Source: an uncultured Armatimonadota bacterium (GTDB lineage: Bacteria > Armatimonadota > Fimbriimonadia > Fimbriimonadales > Fimbriimonadaceae). Taken from it: a stretch of 51,501 bases of DNA. The notes beneath the pieces are model-generated. The model saw nothing but the letters and a program-made list of their open reading frames with translations. It was not told where the DNA came from and made no database searches. The position numbers were made by a program, and so were the translations under genes. This document shows, one piece after another, positions 1-10,321 of this stretch. Location of the stretch: contig CAIYLG010000059.1 in assembly GCA_903927025.1 (NCBI GenBank), positions 1 through 51,501 of the forward strand, written 5' to 3'. How positions within the stretch are numbered: position 1 is the first letter of the stretch; every line of letters starts with the position of its first letter.

Positions 1-1
1 C

Positions 2-151
2 AGCCTCTTCACGGCAAGCGGCCCCAACTTCCAGGTCGCTCAGACAGGCGGCATCATGAGACTTCAGCTAGGACGACAGATCGTTATCGATCCTACAGTA
101 GGACCTGGCGTCTATGAGAACGTGGGAACCATCACGGTGGTACGCAACTAA
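2..151 (+). CDS. C-terminal end of an unknown beta-rich protein (partial)
   Basis: An open frame enters from the left edge and stops at TAA 149-151, leaving 49 residues. The peptide is rich in alternating hydrophobic and polar residues and ends with the pattern GVYENVGTITVVRN. It loosely resembles the last strands of pilin or DUF4402-type beta sandwiches (a PG-Y-x-hydrophobic-V ending), but that is only a resemblance. A hairpin with a T-rich tail follows about 30 bases later, supporting a real gene end. The function cannot be assigned from this fragment. Confidence 0.55.
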   Translation, partial: SLFTASGPNFQVAQTGGIMRLQLGRQIVIDPTVGPGVYENVGTITVVRN

Positions 152-178
152 GGCTACAACAACCTAGAAACGAAACAG

Positions 179-210
179 CCCAGGCGAACCCGCCTGGGAT
201 GTTCTTGTTT
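179..210 (+). terminator. Intrinsic terminator after the left-edge gene
   Basis: A perfect 8-bp stem (CCCAGGCG 179-186, CGCCTGGG 191-198) with an AACC loop is followed by a T-rich stretch (ATGTTCTTGTTT). It lies 27 bases after the stop codon at 151. Confidence 0.75.
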
Positions 211-216
211 GGAGCG

Positions 217-340
217 TCCCGATGCATCGGGACTTGCAGCGTGATGCTTCAGCGTACGCTCCGGAAGCCTCGGAATCTTCAAAGCTTTTCTCGCGAGCTG
301 AAGCTTCGCTCGGCGCGCCGGGTGAACCCAGCGCTCCATT
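217..340. repeat. REP-like cluster of inverted repeats
   Basis: The gap between the left-edge gene and the esterase (152-384) holds the 16-base perfect palindrome TCCCGATGCATCGGGA (217-232). It also holds an inverted pair GCTTCAGC (246-253) and GCTGAAGC (297-304), in a GC-rich stretch up to about 340. It reads like a dispersed intergenic repeat rather than a promoter. I see no gene in it. Confidence 0.4.
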
Positions 341-384
341 AATTGTTCTCGAGCGGCGCATAATTGCGGAATGGAGCGTGCACA

Positions 385-1344
385 GTGCCTCTCGTAGATA
401 TGCCCCTTGCGGAGCTTGGCCTTTATCAGGGGCGGAACCCCAAGCCGGAGGATTTTGAGGAATTCTGGGATGCTGGGCTGGCGGAGATGCATGCCATCGA
501 CCCGCAGCTTGAACTCACCGCACACGATTTCAAACAGAACGTGGCCGACTGCTTCGAGCTTCGCTTTACTGGTGTCGGCGGCGCGAGAATCTTTGCCAAG
601 CTTTTGATCCCGAAGAAACTTGAGGGTAAGGCCCCCGCGATCGTAGGGTTCCACGGATACAGCATGCACAGCGGCGATTGGGCGGACAAGCTGGGCATGG
701 TCGCCAATGGCGCCGTGGTAGCTTTTATGGACTGCAGGGGCCAAGGCGGTCGGTCAGAAGATGTGGGCGGGGTCATCGGAACGACTCTCAATGGCCACAT
801 CATCCGAGGGCTTTCAGACACGCCAGACAAGTTGCTTTATCGGCAGATCTTCCTCGACGCGGCTCAGCTTGCAGGGATCGTCATGGACCTACCTCAGGTG
901 GATGCCACTCGCGTCGGGGCAACCGGTTTCTCCCAAGGCGGGGGACTCACTCTTGCCTGCGCCGCCCTCGAACCGCGAATCAAGCGGGCAGCTCCGGTAT
1001 ATCCCTTCCTCAGCGACTACCAACGGGTTTGGGAAATGGACCTCGCCACCGGTGCCTATGCTGAACTGAAGAACTACTTCCGAAACCATGACCCCAGACA
1101 TGAGCGCAAGGAGATGATCTTCACGCAGCTCGGCTACATCGATGTCCAGCACCTCGCCCCGCGCATCCAGGCAGAAGTCATGATGACAACGGGCCTAATG
1201 GATACCATCACGCCGCCCTCCACCCAGTTTGCAGCGTACAACAAAATTGTGTCCCCCAAGCGAAATGTGATCTACCCTGACTTTGGACACGAAGGCCTCC
1301 CGGGCCTCAACGACATCATCTTGGAGTTCTTAGGCGGAATGTAA
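385..1344 (+). CDS. Acetyl xylan esterase / cephalosporin-C deacetylase family hydrolase (CE7)
   Basis: An alpha/beta hydrolase of carbohydrate esterase family 7. Such enzymes remove acetyl groups from xylo-oligosaccharides or related small esters, usually in the cytoplasm, and I see no signal peptide. The N-terminus VPLVDMPLAELGLYQG matches the family opening. The nucleophile elbow GFSQGG places the serine near residue 183, followed by Asp near 273 (GLMDTITPP) and His near 302 (DFGHEG). The RGQGG stretch typical of CE7 is present. I chose GTG 385 because GGAG lies 8 bases upstream and because the family begins at this point; an in-frame TTG at 364 would add seven unconserved residues. The stop overlaps the next start by one base (TAATG), so the two are translationally coupled. 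The 319-residue length is normal. Confidence 0.88.
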   Translation: MPLVDMPLAELGLYQGRNPKPEDFEEFWDAGLAEMHAIDPQLELTAHDFKQNVADCFELRFTGVGGARIFAKLLIPKKLEGKAPAIVGFHGYSMHSGDWADKLGMVANGAVVAFMDCRGQGGRSEDVGGVIGTTLNGHIIRGLSDTPDKLLYRQIFLDAAQLAGIVMDLPQVDATRVGATGFSQGGGLTLACAALEPRIKRAAPVYPFLSDYQRVWEMDLATGAYAELKNYFRNHDPRHERKEMIFTQLGYIDVQHLAPRIQAEVMMTTGLMDTITPPSTQFAAYNKIVSPKRNVIYPDFGHEGLPGLNDIILEFLGGM

Positions 1345-2348
1345 TGGTGAACAACGACAGGCGGAATACCCTTGGCGGACGGATGGCGACTCCCGAGGTC
1401 GTCGTCAAGATTCGCACGCGACGGCCAATTGAAGGCATTTCCGCCGTCGTACTCCCTTTCCACGCCGATGGATCGATTGACTTCGACAGCTTCGCCGAAA
1501 ACCTTCTGCGAACTGCGGACTCGGGGCTATTGCCAGCAGTCAACGTGGAATTTGGCCATGTCGAGCGGCTCACCTCAACAGAGCGCGCAGAGGTCTTGGA
1601 CCTCGTCCGGGACGTTCTTGTCGCGCGACCGTACGTGGCCGGCGTCATCCCGATAAATGATCTCGGGGATGCGGCGGAGGAGTATGTCCGAGGAGCGGCA
1701 GAAATCGTTGCCGAAGGAGGCACACCCGTGCTCATGCCCTCTCCGATCCTCTCCGCCCTGGATCACAAATCAGTCATCAAAATGTTTGCCAGCGTCGCCA
1801 AAGAGTGCCCCGCAATCATTGCCTATGAAGCGGAACCGCAGGCCGTCCCGAACGGAAAGCTTTGGACCTCGGCAGTTGTCGCGGAGATCATGTCGATCCC
1901 ACAAGTGGTTGGGCTCCGACACACCTCCCTGAGTCGCCGCCTCGAATGGGAAAGGCTCAGCCTAAGAGACGAGGTTCGCCCAGGATTCAAAATCTATTCG
2001 GGCAACGATATCGCCCTCGACATGGTCACCTACGGCAGCGACTACTTCCTCTCAGTGTCTGCCTGTGCACCCGAGGCATTCGCCCTTAGGGACGAGCATT
2101 GGCGAAAGGGCGACAGCCGGTTCTATGAGTTGAACGATCTCCTACAGTCTTTAGGAATGCTCGCCTTCCGTCCACCCATCGCCGCCGCCCGGCACTCCGC
2201 CCTTCAGTTGCTAAAGCTTCGCGGCCGAATCGAAAGCGATTCGCCGGCAAGGGGGGAGCCTGCTCGACCAGCATCCGACATAGAGATCCTCTCAAAAATC
2301 CTAGTCCGGCTAGACCAGCTTCTCCACGCCGGCCATATTCACCTTTAG
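1344..2348 (+). CDS. DapA/NAL-family TIM-barrel protein lacking the Schiff-base lysine
   Basis: A 334-residue protein of the dihydrodipicolinate synthase / N-acetylneuraminate lyase superfamily. The strand 1 region (GISAVVLPFHADGSID), the LTSTER segment and the SGNDIALDMVTYGSDYFLS stretch fit the fold. Tyr161 (AIIAYEAEP) matches the family tyrosine. However, the position of the catalytic lysine (family GIK-D/E) reads VVGLRHTS with Arg192, and the usual G-T-T-G-E motif reads VEFGHVE. The normal class I aldolase chemistry is therefore doubtful. The gene starts inside the esterase stop codon, which suggests a shared sugar or sugar-acid pathway, but the substrate is unknown. It may be a repurposed or non-catalytic member. 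Confidence 0.8.
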   Translation: MVNNDRRNTLGGRMATPEVVVKIRTRRPIEGISAVVLPFHADGSIDFDSFAENLLRTADSGLLPAVNVEFGHVERLTSTERAEVLDLVRDVLVARPYVAGVIPINDLGDAAEEYVRGAAEIVAEGGTPVLMPSPILSALDHKSVIKMFASVAKECPAIIAYEAEPQAVPNGKLWTSAVVAEIMSIPQVVGLRHTSLSRRLEWERLSLRDEVRPGFKIYSGNDIALDMVTYGSDYFLSVSACAPEAFALRDEHWRKGDSRFYELNDLLQSLGMLAFRPPIAAARHSALQLLKLRGRIESDSPARGEPARPASDIEILSKILVRLDQLLHAGHIHL

Positions 2349-2390
2349 AGAGCTGAGCCGAGGTGGCTGCAAAGCTGGTCAAGGGAGGTT

Positions 2391-2422
2391 CCCTCTCCCG
2401 CCATGCTCGTGGCGGGAGAGGG
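2391..2422 (+). repeat. 12-bp perfect hairpin, REP-like or weak terminator
   Basis: CCCTCTCCCGCC (2391-2402) pairs perfectly with GGCGGGAGAGGG (2411-2422) around an 8-base loop. A second partial copy, AGGGAGAGGG, follows at once. No T-run follows, so this looks more like a dispersed palindromic repeat than a clean terminator. The rest of the gap (2349-2573), between the DapA-like gene and the convergent GIY-YIG gene, shows nothing else. Confidence 0.5.
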
Positions 2423-2573
2423 TCAGGGAGAGGGTGGCGACGGATCGCGCGCCCCTTGCTCCGAATCCGCACATTTCGGCCATGCAAAGCCCTTCAGAGC
2501 TTGCCCAACCGCAAACCACATAAATGAGCTCAATCGACAGCTCACACGAGCGTCTGGAAAACCTCCTAAAAAA

Positions 2574-2921
<348 letters not shown>

Positions 2922-3098
2922 TCACCTAGCGGCAGAAAGCATTGCATGTACTGCATTGGAGCTTAAGACGAACCATTCCCGGATGAATGTGGCAAGTCCG
3001 TTGAAAAGTTCATCGGACCGATTGAACTTGCACTGCAGTGTTGTTGCTCAACTAGGCGGCACGACTCAAAATCACCCAAAGGTATCCTTTAGGGCAAG

Positions 3099-4391
3099 AT
3101 GATTGACCGATATACGACTCCTGCCATGAACGCGATTTGGTCGCGACAAGCTAAATACCAGCGCTGGCAGGACGTGGAGGTCGCAATCGTAGAGGTCCAC
3201 GCGGAGATGGGAACCATCCCGGTCTCGGCGCTCGAAGAAGTCCAGTCAAAGTCCAAGTTTGATCTCAAGCGATGCGATGAGATTGAGCTTGAGACCCGCC
3301 ACGACCTGATGGCATTCGTCAGAAACCTCGCAGAGAATATTGGCGATTCGGGACGATATGTCCACCTCGGCGTCACCAGCTACGACGTCATCGACACCGC
3401 CCTTGGCATGATGCTGAGAGACTCCTGCGACGTGCTCCTTGCCAGCGCCCACGCGCTTGGCGCCGAAATCAAACGACTTGCGGTTGAGCACGAGCACACT
3501 GCAGAAATTGGTCGAACCCACGGCATTCACGCCGAGCCGATCACGTTTGGCTTCAAATGCGCCAACTGGTATGCCGAGTTGACGCGAAACATCGAAAGAC
3601 TCGAAGCGGCGCGCGTCAACATTGCGGTCGGAAAGGTTTCTGGCGCAGTTGGAATTCACGCCATCACCTCCCCAGAGATGGAGCGACGAGTTTGCGAGAA
3701 ACTCGGGCTGGGCGCAGATCCCGCAAGCACCCAGATTATCAATCGAGACCGACACGCCAACCTGCTGAACGTTCTTGCCCTGATGGGTGCTGGTCTTGAG
3801 CGAATCGCCACCGAACTCCGAAATCTGCAGCGAACAGAAATCCTGGAGGTTCAGGAGGCATTTGCCGCAGGGCAAACCGGTAGCAGCGCGATGCCCCACA
3901 AGCGCAATCCATGGAATTCAGAAACGGTCTGCGGATTGGCCCGACTATTGCGCGCTAATGCACACGCGATGCTGGAGAGCGTCGCCACTTGGCACGAGCG
4001 CGACCTTACGAACTCTTCCCTAGAGCGAATCATCTTCCCTGACTCGTTCCAGTTGGCTGACTTCATGCTCAAGCGAGTGACGTCGATCCTCAAGGGACTC
4101 AACGTCTTCTCGGACACAATGGAGACGAACCTCCGAAAGATGGGCGATCTCGTTTTCAGCGAGCATGTGATGATCGCGCTGATCCACTCCGGAATGTCGA
4201 GAGAAGCCGCCTATAAGGTTGCTCAGCGAAATGCGGCCAAGGCTTGGGACGGATTCGACTTCAAGACATCCGTATGTGAGGACGCCGACGTCAAGGAGCG
4301 CCTCACTCCAGCCCAGCTTGAGGAGATCTTCAGCTTAGAGCATCACCTTCGCTACGTTGGCCACACCCTGGACGCCACTGGCGTTCGGTAA
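3099..4391 (+). CDS. purB: Adenylosuccinate lyase
   Basis: A 430-residue fumarase/aspartase-superfamily lyase. It performs two steps of purine synthesis, splitting SAICAR to AICAR and adenylosuccinate to AMP, with release of fumarate. The signature loop SSAMPHKRNP is intact and carries the catalytic serine, and THGIHAEP contains a catalytic histidine. The N-terminus MIDRYTTPAMNAIWS is typical of PurB. The gene stands alone, preceded by a 195-base gap (2904-3098) in which I could not settle a promoter. It ends at a strong terminator shared with the convergent giant gene. Confidence 0.97.
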   Translation: MIDRYTTPAMNAIWSRQAKYQRWQDVEVAIVEVHAEMGTIPVSALEEVQSKSKFDLKRCDEIELETRHDLMAFVRNLAENIGDSGRYVHLGVTSYDVIDTALGMMLRDSCDVLLASAHALGAEIKRLAVEHEHTAEIGRTHGIHAEPITFGFKCANWYAELTRNIERLEAARVNIAVGKVSGAVGIHAITSPEMERRVCEKLGLGADPASTQIINRDRHANLLNVLALMGAGLERIATELRNLQRTEILEVQEAFAAGQTGSSAMPHKRNPWNSETVCGLARLLRANAHAMLESVATWHERDLTNSSLERIIFPDSFQLADFMLKRVTSILKGLNVFSDTMETNLRKMGDLVFSEHVMIALIHSGMSREAAYKVAQRNAAKAWDGFDFKTSVCEDADVKERLTPAQLEEIFSLEHHLRYVGHTLDATGVR

Positions 4392-4404
4392 GCCTGCATT
4401 TGAC

Positions 4405-4446
4405 ACAGAAAGAGGGGAGGCGATCACTCGCCTCCCCTCTTTCTGT
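4405..4446. terminator. Bidirectional terminator between purB and the giant gene
   Basis: A perfect 19-bp stem (4405-4423 with 4428-4446) closes on a TCAC loop. It sits between convergent genes, 13 bases after the purB stop and 18 bases after the giant gene's stop on the other strand. The A/T-rich base of the stem could serve both directions. Confidence 0.9.
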
Positions 4447-4464
4447 ATGTTCCCGACCTATCCG

Positions 4465-7400
4465 CTAAGGAACGTTGATGGTGAGGGCGCCGCCTACCGA
4501 CGATCCTCCACCTGAAACTGTAATGGTCGCCTTCGTTTGAATCACAACAGTCTTGGTGGCAATCACAAAAGTGCCGGTGATCGCCCCTGCAGCAACCGTC
4601 ACAGTTGCAGGCACCGTAGCGTATGGAGAACTCGACGTAATCTGAACCACAAACCCTCCCGAGGGGGCTGGTCCGCTTAGCGAAACAGTCGCGGTTGAGC
4701 TGCTGCCGCCATTAACCACGGTTGGATTTAGCGACATGCCAACTACTGAAGGCGGAGTCACCGTCAGCGGGGCATTTGCAGCACCGGCGCCGTAGGTTCC
4801 CAGGATCGTCACACTGGACGTAGTTGCCACCGCATAGCTGGTGACAGTAAACGTGGCACTGGTTTGACCCTGAGGAACTGTGACCGAAACGGGGACAGTG
4901 GCAAGCGATGTTGGGTTCGTTTGTAGCGCGACAGTAATGCCACCTACACTTGCAGGGCCGTTCAAGGTAACTGTTCCTATCGCGGTTTGACCTCCAACTA
5001 CCGTACCGGGAGCAACCCCAATGGTTGCGAGCGCCAGCGGATTCAGAGTCAGAAGTGCCGACTGAGAAACTCCCTTAAGCGTGGCCGTGATATTGGCCTT
5101 AACAATGCGCTGGACGAGGCTGGTTGGCAACTGGAATGTCGCTGAAGTTGCTCCACCCGGAATTGTCACCGATGTTGGCGGGGTTGCGTAGATGCTGTCC
5201 GAAGACAGAGTCGCGACAAACCCACTTGAAGGGGCAGCACCGTTCAGAAGGACGGTGCCGACGCATGTCGTTCCACCACCAGGCGAGTTCGGCGCTACCG
5301 TGAGGCTTTGAAGCGTTGCCGGAGCAATCGACAGCACAGCAGACTTGGTAATCGTCCCAAGGCTGCCGCTTATGGTGGCGCTCACTGTTGCTGCAACTCC
5401 AATGGTTGTCACGCTGAACGTGGTGGTGGAGGCTCCGGCGGGAACCGTAACATTCGTCGGAGCCGACGCTGAAGTGCTGTTGGAGCTGAGATTCACAATA
5501 GTTCCACTCGTACCCGCCGGTCCACTGAGGTTTACCGAACCGATGGACACCCCACCTCCCACGATCGACGCGGGCGAAAGCGCTACAGAAACCAGAGCCG
5601 CTGAATTGATTGTCAGCGTCGCCGATTGGACTGAAGCGCCTTCGGTTGCGGTGAGGGTCACCGAGACAGTGGAACCTACACCGATCGTAGTCGCCGTGAA
5701 CACACCTGAAGTACTGCCGGCGGCGATGGTTACGGATGCGGGCACCGTCGCACTGGTTGAGCTTGAGGTGAGCGAAATCACGTTGCCAGAAGGGCCCGCC
5801 GGTCCGTTTAGGGTCACAGTTCCTGTTGCCGAGGTTCCTCCTGTGACTGCCGTTGGCGAAATGGAGAGCCCTGAAACTTGGGCAGGGGTCACCGTCAGAG
5901 AAGCCGTCTGACTCAAGCTATTGAACTTGCCAGTGAGCGTGACCGAGGTGCTTGTCGAAACGGCTGAAGTCGATACCGTGAAGGTAGCCGAGCTCGCGCC
6001 AGAGGCGATGTTGACACTCGCAGGGACGGTTGCAGACGTGCTGGAGGATGACAAGGCAACCACAACTCCTGCTGGGCCCGCTGGGCCATTGAGAGTTGCC
6101 GTACCGGTTGCAGAATTTCCACCCATGACGGTCGTGGGGCTAACAGTCAGGCTCGTCAGGCTGAGTGGCCCAACAGTCAGGGTCGCAGTCTGCGTGAGGC
6201 CTGCCAAGGAGCCCGAGATGATCACCGATGTGCTCGTTGAGACCGGAGTCGTCGTCACCGTAAAGGTCCCCTTCGTGGCACCGGCCGCGAGCGTGACCGA
6301 TGCGGGCAACGTGGCGGAGGTGCTGCTTGAAGTGAGCGCAACCACCGAACCGCCGGTTGGTGCGGGTCCACTTAGAGTGACGGTGCCAGTTGAAGGATAG
6401 CCGCCTACTACCGATGTGGGACTTAGCGCTACCGAGGTGAGTGCGGAAGCGTTGATGGTCAAGGTTGCCGACTGGGATGTACCTGCAAGTGTGCCAGTGA
6501 TCTTTGCAGAGGCATTGGCGGCAACCGCCGACGTCGTGATGGTGAACGCTGCAGAAGTGGCGCCCGAAGCCACGGTAACAGATGCGGGAACCGTAGCGCT
6601 GGTCGTGGATGAAGCCAGCGTTACCGTGATCCCTGCCGTCGGAGCGGCACTGCTGAGAGTGACGGTTCCTGTAGCCGAAGTACCACCTGTTACCGCCGTT
6701 GGAGAAACGGACAGTGCGGTGAGTGTAGGCGCGGTTATCGTCAGGGTGGCTGTCTTTGAAGTGCCACCGAGGGTGCCCGTGAGGGTCGCTGTCACCGAGG
6801 CGGCCACCGAAGAAGTATTAACCGTGAATGTTGCCGTCGTAGCACCAGCCGCAACTGTCACTGAAGCAGGAACCGTCGCCGAAGTCGATGAAGAGGTCAG
6901 CGTCACATTGGAACCACTTGTAGGAGCAGGACCCGTCAGAGTGACCGTACCTGCTGAACTCGTGCCGCCTGCCACGGACGTGGGAGAAACCGCTAGACTG
7001 CTGAGCCCCGCCGCCGTCACAGTAAGTACAGCGGTCTTGGAAGAGCTTCCAAGCGTCGCAGTAATCGTCGCTGTGGTCGAGGAAGAAACTGCGACCGTTG
7101 AGACGGTGAAGGTCGCGGTTGTGGCGCCAGCCGCCACAACCACGCTTGCAGGCACAGTCGCAGACGTCGATGAAGAGGCGAGTGTCACTGTGGATCCGCC
7201 ACTAGGAGCAGGTCCAGTCAGCGTTACCGTACCCGTTGAAGTGGCACCGCCCTGAACGCTTGTCGGGTTTAGGCTCAGCGCGGAGATTCCCGCTGGAGTA
7301 ATCGTCAAGGTGGCTGACTGCGTCACGGAGCCCAACGTCGCAGAGATGGTGGAGGTCGTGGAGGCAGAGACAGCCGTCGTGCTGACGGTAAACGTTCCGG

Positions 7401-10101
7401 TGGTCGCCCCTGCCGCAACGCTGACCGTGGCAGGAACAGTGGCACTTGAGGACGTTGACGCCAGCTTCACACTAAGTCCGCCCGTCGGAGCCGCACCGCT
7501 GATCGTGACCGTGCCCGTCGAAGATGCGCCTCCCTGAACCGATGTCGGAGAAAGCGATAGCGCAGTCAACGCAGGAGGGTTCACGGTGAGGGTTGCGGTC
7601 TTGTTCGTGCCAGCAAGGGTGCCCGTTAGGGTCACAGTTGTGATCGCGGAGACTGGGTTCGTCTTAACCGTAAACGTCGCGGTTGTCGCGGCAGAAGGCA
7701 CCGTCACGCTGGCTGGCACAGTTGCACTGATCGAGCTAGACGTCAAAGTGACGACTACGCCGGCGGCAGGGGCTGCCGCATTGAGAGTCACAGTTCCAGT
7801 CGAGTTCGTTCCACCCGTTACGGATGTTGGTGACACCGATAGTCCGCTCAATCCTCCTGGCGTGATGGTCAGCGATGCGGTGCCGCTCTTGGTGCCGTTC
7901 TTCGCCGTGATCGTTGCCGTGGCGGAGGCTGTTACAGTCTTGGTGGTGACGGTGAACGTTGCTGTGGTTGCACCCGTTGCGACGGTAACCGAAGTCGGCA
8001 CAGTGGCATTGGTTGAGTTTGAGGAAAGGGTGACGATCACTCCAGCAGATGGGGCTGGCCCCGTCAGAGTCACCGTACCGGTCGAGGGAGAGCCGCCGAT
8101 CACTGATGTAGGGTTGAGGGCCAGCGCCGAGAGCGAAGGCGGATTCACTGTAAGATTCGCCGTCTTGGTGATGGTTCCAAGTTTCCCGGTGATGGTCGCA
8201 ATCGTAGCCGCGCTCACCGCACTGGTATTCACGGTAAATGTCGCTGACGTGGAACCCGCTGGAACGGTCACTGATACTGGGACAGTCGCAGAAACGCTGG
8301 ATGATGTCAGGGAAACAGTGACACCACCGGTTGGGGCAGCTGTTGACAATGTTGCCGTTCCGGTTGAGGCCGTCCCTCCGGTTACAGAGGTCGGGGAAAC
8401 CGTAATCGCACTGAGCGGAACCGCAGTAAGGGACAGAGTTGCCGTCTTGGTCGTCGTGCCCTGAGATGCCGTGATCGTCACTGAAGTTGTCGCCGACACC
8501 GCAGTCGTCGTGACAGTGAAGGTTGCAGAGGTCGCACCTGCTGGCACAGTGACTGAAGCAGGCACGGTTGCCGACGTCGAGTTCGACGAGACGCCAACTG
8601 GTGAACCTCCAGTGGGGGCAGCCGACTTGAGAGTGATCGTGCCAGTGCTGCTGTTTCCGCCAACAACCGAAGCAGGTGAAAGGCTAAGCGCGCTGAGAAG
8701 AACGGGCTGAATGCCGAGGCTTGCGGTTTTGGCAATCGATCCAACCGTAGCTGTGATGGTTGCAACAACGGGTGCTGTTACAGAAAGGGTTGAGATTTGG
8801 AAGGTGGCAGAAGAAGCATTCGCGGCAACTGTGACCGAGGAGGGCAGAGTTGCTGAAGTCGAATTGGAATAGAGCGAAACAACCGTACCGGCGGAAGGAG
8901 CGGGCGCAAGGAGCGTGACCGTTCCAGTTGAAGGTGAGCCACCAAAAACGGACGGAGGATTGAGCGTGAGACTTCCCAACCCAGTGGTCGGAACAGTGCC
9001 GATTGCAAAGAGTTCTCCACCGCCCGATCCGATATAGACGGTGCCGTCCGCGGCGATTGCAGGAGATGAGCTCGTACCGCTTTCTTCACCAAGCTTGAAG
9101 GACCAATTCAGGCTTCCAGTGCTGCTCAGTTCGTAAACGTGGCCATTCGCGGATCCAAAGACAATACTTCCGTCTGTCCCGATTGCGGGACAGGATCGGT
9201 TCACATAGACCCCAAGGTAAGTCCAGAGCAGCGAACCGGTAGACGAGAGGGCATAGAACTTGGAGTCATAAGATCCAATGTAGACATTCCCCTTTGCATC
9301 AACTGCAGGGGATGACTCGACGGATCCGAGGGTTGCGAAGCTCCACTTCAAAGCTCCCCCCGTCGTGACTGCATAAAGGCTCTTATCATCCGAGCCGATA
9401 TAGACAAGGCCGTTTGAACCAATCGCGGGCGAAGAATTGATCGGTCCTCCCGTTTGGAATTTCCACTTCAGACCACCCGTCGAGGATATGGCGTAAAGAT
9501 TGCCATCCAGCGCACCACAGTAGATGGTGCCATCGCTCCCGATTGCTGGGGATGAAATTTCAATCTTTGAGCCTGTCGCGTAGGCCCATTTCAGCGTTCC
9601 CATGTTGGAAATGGCGTAAAGCTGACCGTCCTGTGATCCGATGTAGACGGTGCCATCTTTACCGATGGTAGGGGATGAATTCACTGTCCCCGACGTCGTG
9701 TAGCACCACTTCTTTGTGCCTGCGCTGGACACGGCATAGATCAGGCCGTCTTCGCAGCCAAAGTAGATCGTTCCGTCCGACCCGACTGCCGGTGAAGAAT
9801 GAATCGCACCTCCCGACGTGAAAGACCACTTTTGAGTTCCGTTCGGATACACCGCATAGAGATTTGAATCGTTCGACCCAACATACGCAGTGCCATCTGT
9901 ACCGAAAGCGGGCGACGAGACAATGGAGTCATTCGCATAGAACCGCCACTTCTCGATACCGTTAGAGCCACTGCTGACGCCCAACCCCGTGCTAGCGACG
10001 TTTTGTCGAAACTTTGGCCAAGGTGAAGAAGCGAGCTGACCGAAAACGACCGCGAAGGCCACGAGCAGCGCAAAGCAAAGTACGGGGCGAAGGAATCTCA
10101 T
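4465..10101 (-). CDS. Giant secreted protein: PQQ-like beta-propeller plus 16 tandem repeats
   Basis: A 1878-residue protein. Residues 1-24 form a signal peptide (hydrophobic core [10 protein letters not shown]). Residues about 50-370 hold eight blades of roughly 40 residues built on SSPAxGxDGTxYxGSxDGxLYAxxxxGxxKW, the PQQ-like/quinoprotein propeller pattern. From residue 374 to the end run 16 consecutive repeats of 93-95 residues. Each opens with L-x-x-L-x-[VL]-x-P-T-S-V-x-G-G and contains [17 protein letters not shown] and a closing T-A-T-L-T-[IV] strand, as in Ig-like beta sandwiches. Few charged residues and abundant Ser/Thr fit an extracellular stalk. I see no sorting motif, dockerin or membrane anchor after the last repeat. 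Export and adhesion or matrix binding are inferred. It is transcribed alone, towards the purB terminator. Confidence 0.9.
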   Translation of the reverse strand: MRFLRPVLCFALLVAFAVVFGQLASSPWPKFRQNVASTGLGVSSGSNGIEKWRFYANDSIVSSPAFGTDGTAYVGSNDSNLYAVYPNGTQKWSFTSGGAIHSSPAVGSDGTIYFGCEDGLIYAVSSAGTKKWCYTTSGTVNSSPTIGKDGTVYIGSQDGQLYAISNMGTLKWAYATGSKIEISSPAIGSDGTIYCGALDGNLYAISSTGGLKWKFQTGGPINSSPAIGSNGLVYIGSDDKSLYAVTTGGALKWSFATLGSVESSPAVDAKGNVYIGSYDSKFYALSSTGSLLWTYLGVYVNRSCPAIGTDGSIVFGSANGHVYELSSTGSLNWSFKLGEESGTSSSPAIAADGTVYIGSGGGELFAIGTVPTTGLGSLTLNPPSVFGGSPSTGTVTLLAPAPSAGTVVSLYSNSTSATLPSSVTVAANASSATFQISTLSVTAPVVATITATVGSIAKTASLGIQPVLLSALSLSPASVVGGNSSTGTITLKSAAPTGGSPVGVSSNSTSATVPASVTVPAGATSATFTVTTTAVSATTSVTITASQGTTTKTATLSLTAVPLSAITVSPTSVTGGTASTGTATLSTAAPTGGVTVSLTSSSVSATVPVSVTVPAGSTSATFTVNTSAVSAATIATITGKLGTITKTANLTVNPPSLSALALNPTSVIGGSPSTGTVTLTGPAPSAGVIVTLSSNSTNATVPTSVTVATGATTATFTVTTKTVTASATATITAKNGTKSGTASLTITPGGLSGLSVSPTSVTGGTNSTGTVTLNAAAPAAGVVVTLTSSSISATVPASVTVPSAATTATFTVKTNPVSAITTVTLTGTLAGTNKTATLTVNPPALTALSLSPTSVQGGASSTGTVTISGAAPTGGLSVKLASTSSSATVPATVSVAAGATTGTFTVSTTAVSASTTSTISATLGSVTQSATLTITPAGISALSLNPTSVQGGATSTGTVTLTGPAPSGGSTVTLASSSTSATVPASVVVAAGATTATFTVSTVAVSSSTTATITATLGSSSKTAVLTVTAAGLSSLAVSPTSVAGGTSSAGTVTLTGPAPTSGSNVTLTSSSTSATVPASVTVAAGATTATFTVNTSSVAASVTATLTGTLGGTSKTATLTITAPTLTALSVSPTAVTGGTSATGTVTLSSAAPTAGITVTLASSTTSATVPASVTVASGATSAAFTITTSAVAANASAKITGTLAGTSQSATLTINASALTSVALSPTSVVGGYPSTGTVTLSGPAPTGGSVVALTSSSTSATLPASVTLAAGATKGTFTVTTTPVSTSTSVIISGSLAGLTQTATLTVGPLSLTSLTVSPTTVMGGNSATGTATLNGPAGPAGVVVALSSSSTSATVPASVNIASGASSATFTVSTSAVSTSTSVTLTGKFNSLSQTASLTVTPAQVSGLSISPTAVTGGTSATGTVTLNGPAGPSGNVISLTSSSTSATVPASVTIAAGSTSGVFTATTIGVGSTVSVTLTATEGASVQSATLTINSAALVSVALSPASIVGGGVSIGSVNLSGPAGTSGTIVNLSSNSTSASAPTNVTVPAGASTTTFSVTTIGVAATVSATISGSLGTITKSAVLSIAPATLQSLTVAPNSPGGGTTCVGTVLLNGAAPSSGFVATLSSDSIYATPPTSVTIPGGATSATFQLPTSLVQRIVKANITATLKGVSQSALLTLNPLALATIGVAPGTVVGGQTAIGTVTLNGPASVGGITVALQTNPTSLATVPVSVTVPQGQTSATFTVTSYAVATTSSVTILGTYGAGAANAPLTVTPPSVVGMSLNPTVVNGGSSSTATVSLSGPAPSGGFVVQITSSSPYATVPATVTVAAGAITGTFVIATKTVVIQTKATITVSGGGSSVGGALTINVP
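4468..8982 (-). repeat. 16 tandem coding repeats of about 282 bp
   Basis: This stretch encodes the 16 Ig-like units of the giant protein. The units in the middle (about repeats 5-12) are most alike at protein level. The last three (encoded at 4468-5310) are more divergent. The opposite strand is open in several frames because of the repetitive codons; those open frames are not genes. Confidence 0.85.
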
Positions 10102-10321
10102 GGTAGGTGTTCTCTCTTTCGGCAGGCTCTATGAACTTCTTAGCTAACCAGGCAACTAATTCGCTTTTTCGAACTTACCGAGAATTCAACGCGGTTGAGG
10201 CATAGCTATGCCTGGCATGCTTGAACAACCACAAGAGAGTGTCCCAGTAATTCCTGATACATGAATTATCAAGAATTTCTCTGTGGAAAATATTTGAGCC
10301 GATTTTTGCGGGTCGGATGGC
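10102..10321 (-). promoter_or_regulatory. Upstream region of the giant gene, with a 16-base palindrome
   Basis: This 220-base gap must hold the promoter of the giant secreted-protein gene. The perfect palindrome AGGCATAGCTATGCCT lies at 10198-10213, about 97 bases before the start codon. It is a plausible operator for a dimeric regulator. I could not place -35/-10 boxes with confidence, and no other gene is visible. Confidence 0.4.

Noticed and set aside
5345-8710. Several long plus-strand open frames (such as 6416-7255 and 7586-8464) opposite the giant gene
   Set aside because: They are Val/Ala/Thr-rich mirror images of the Ig-like repeat codons, have no ribosome sites, and lie entirely within the well-supported minus-strand gene.
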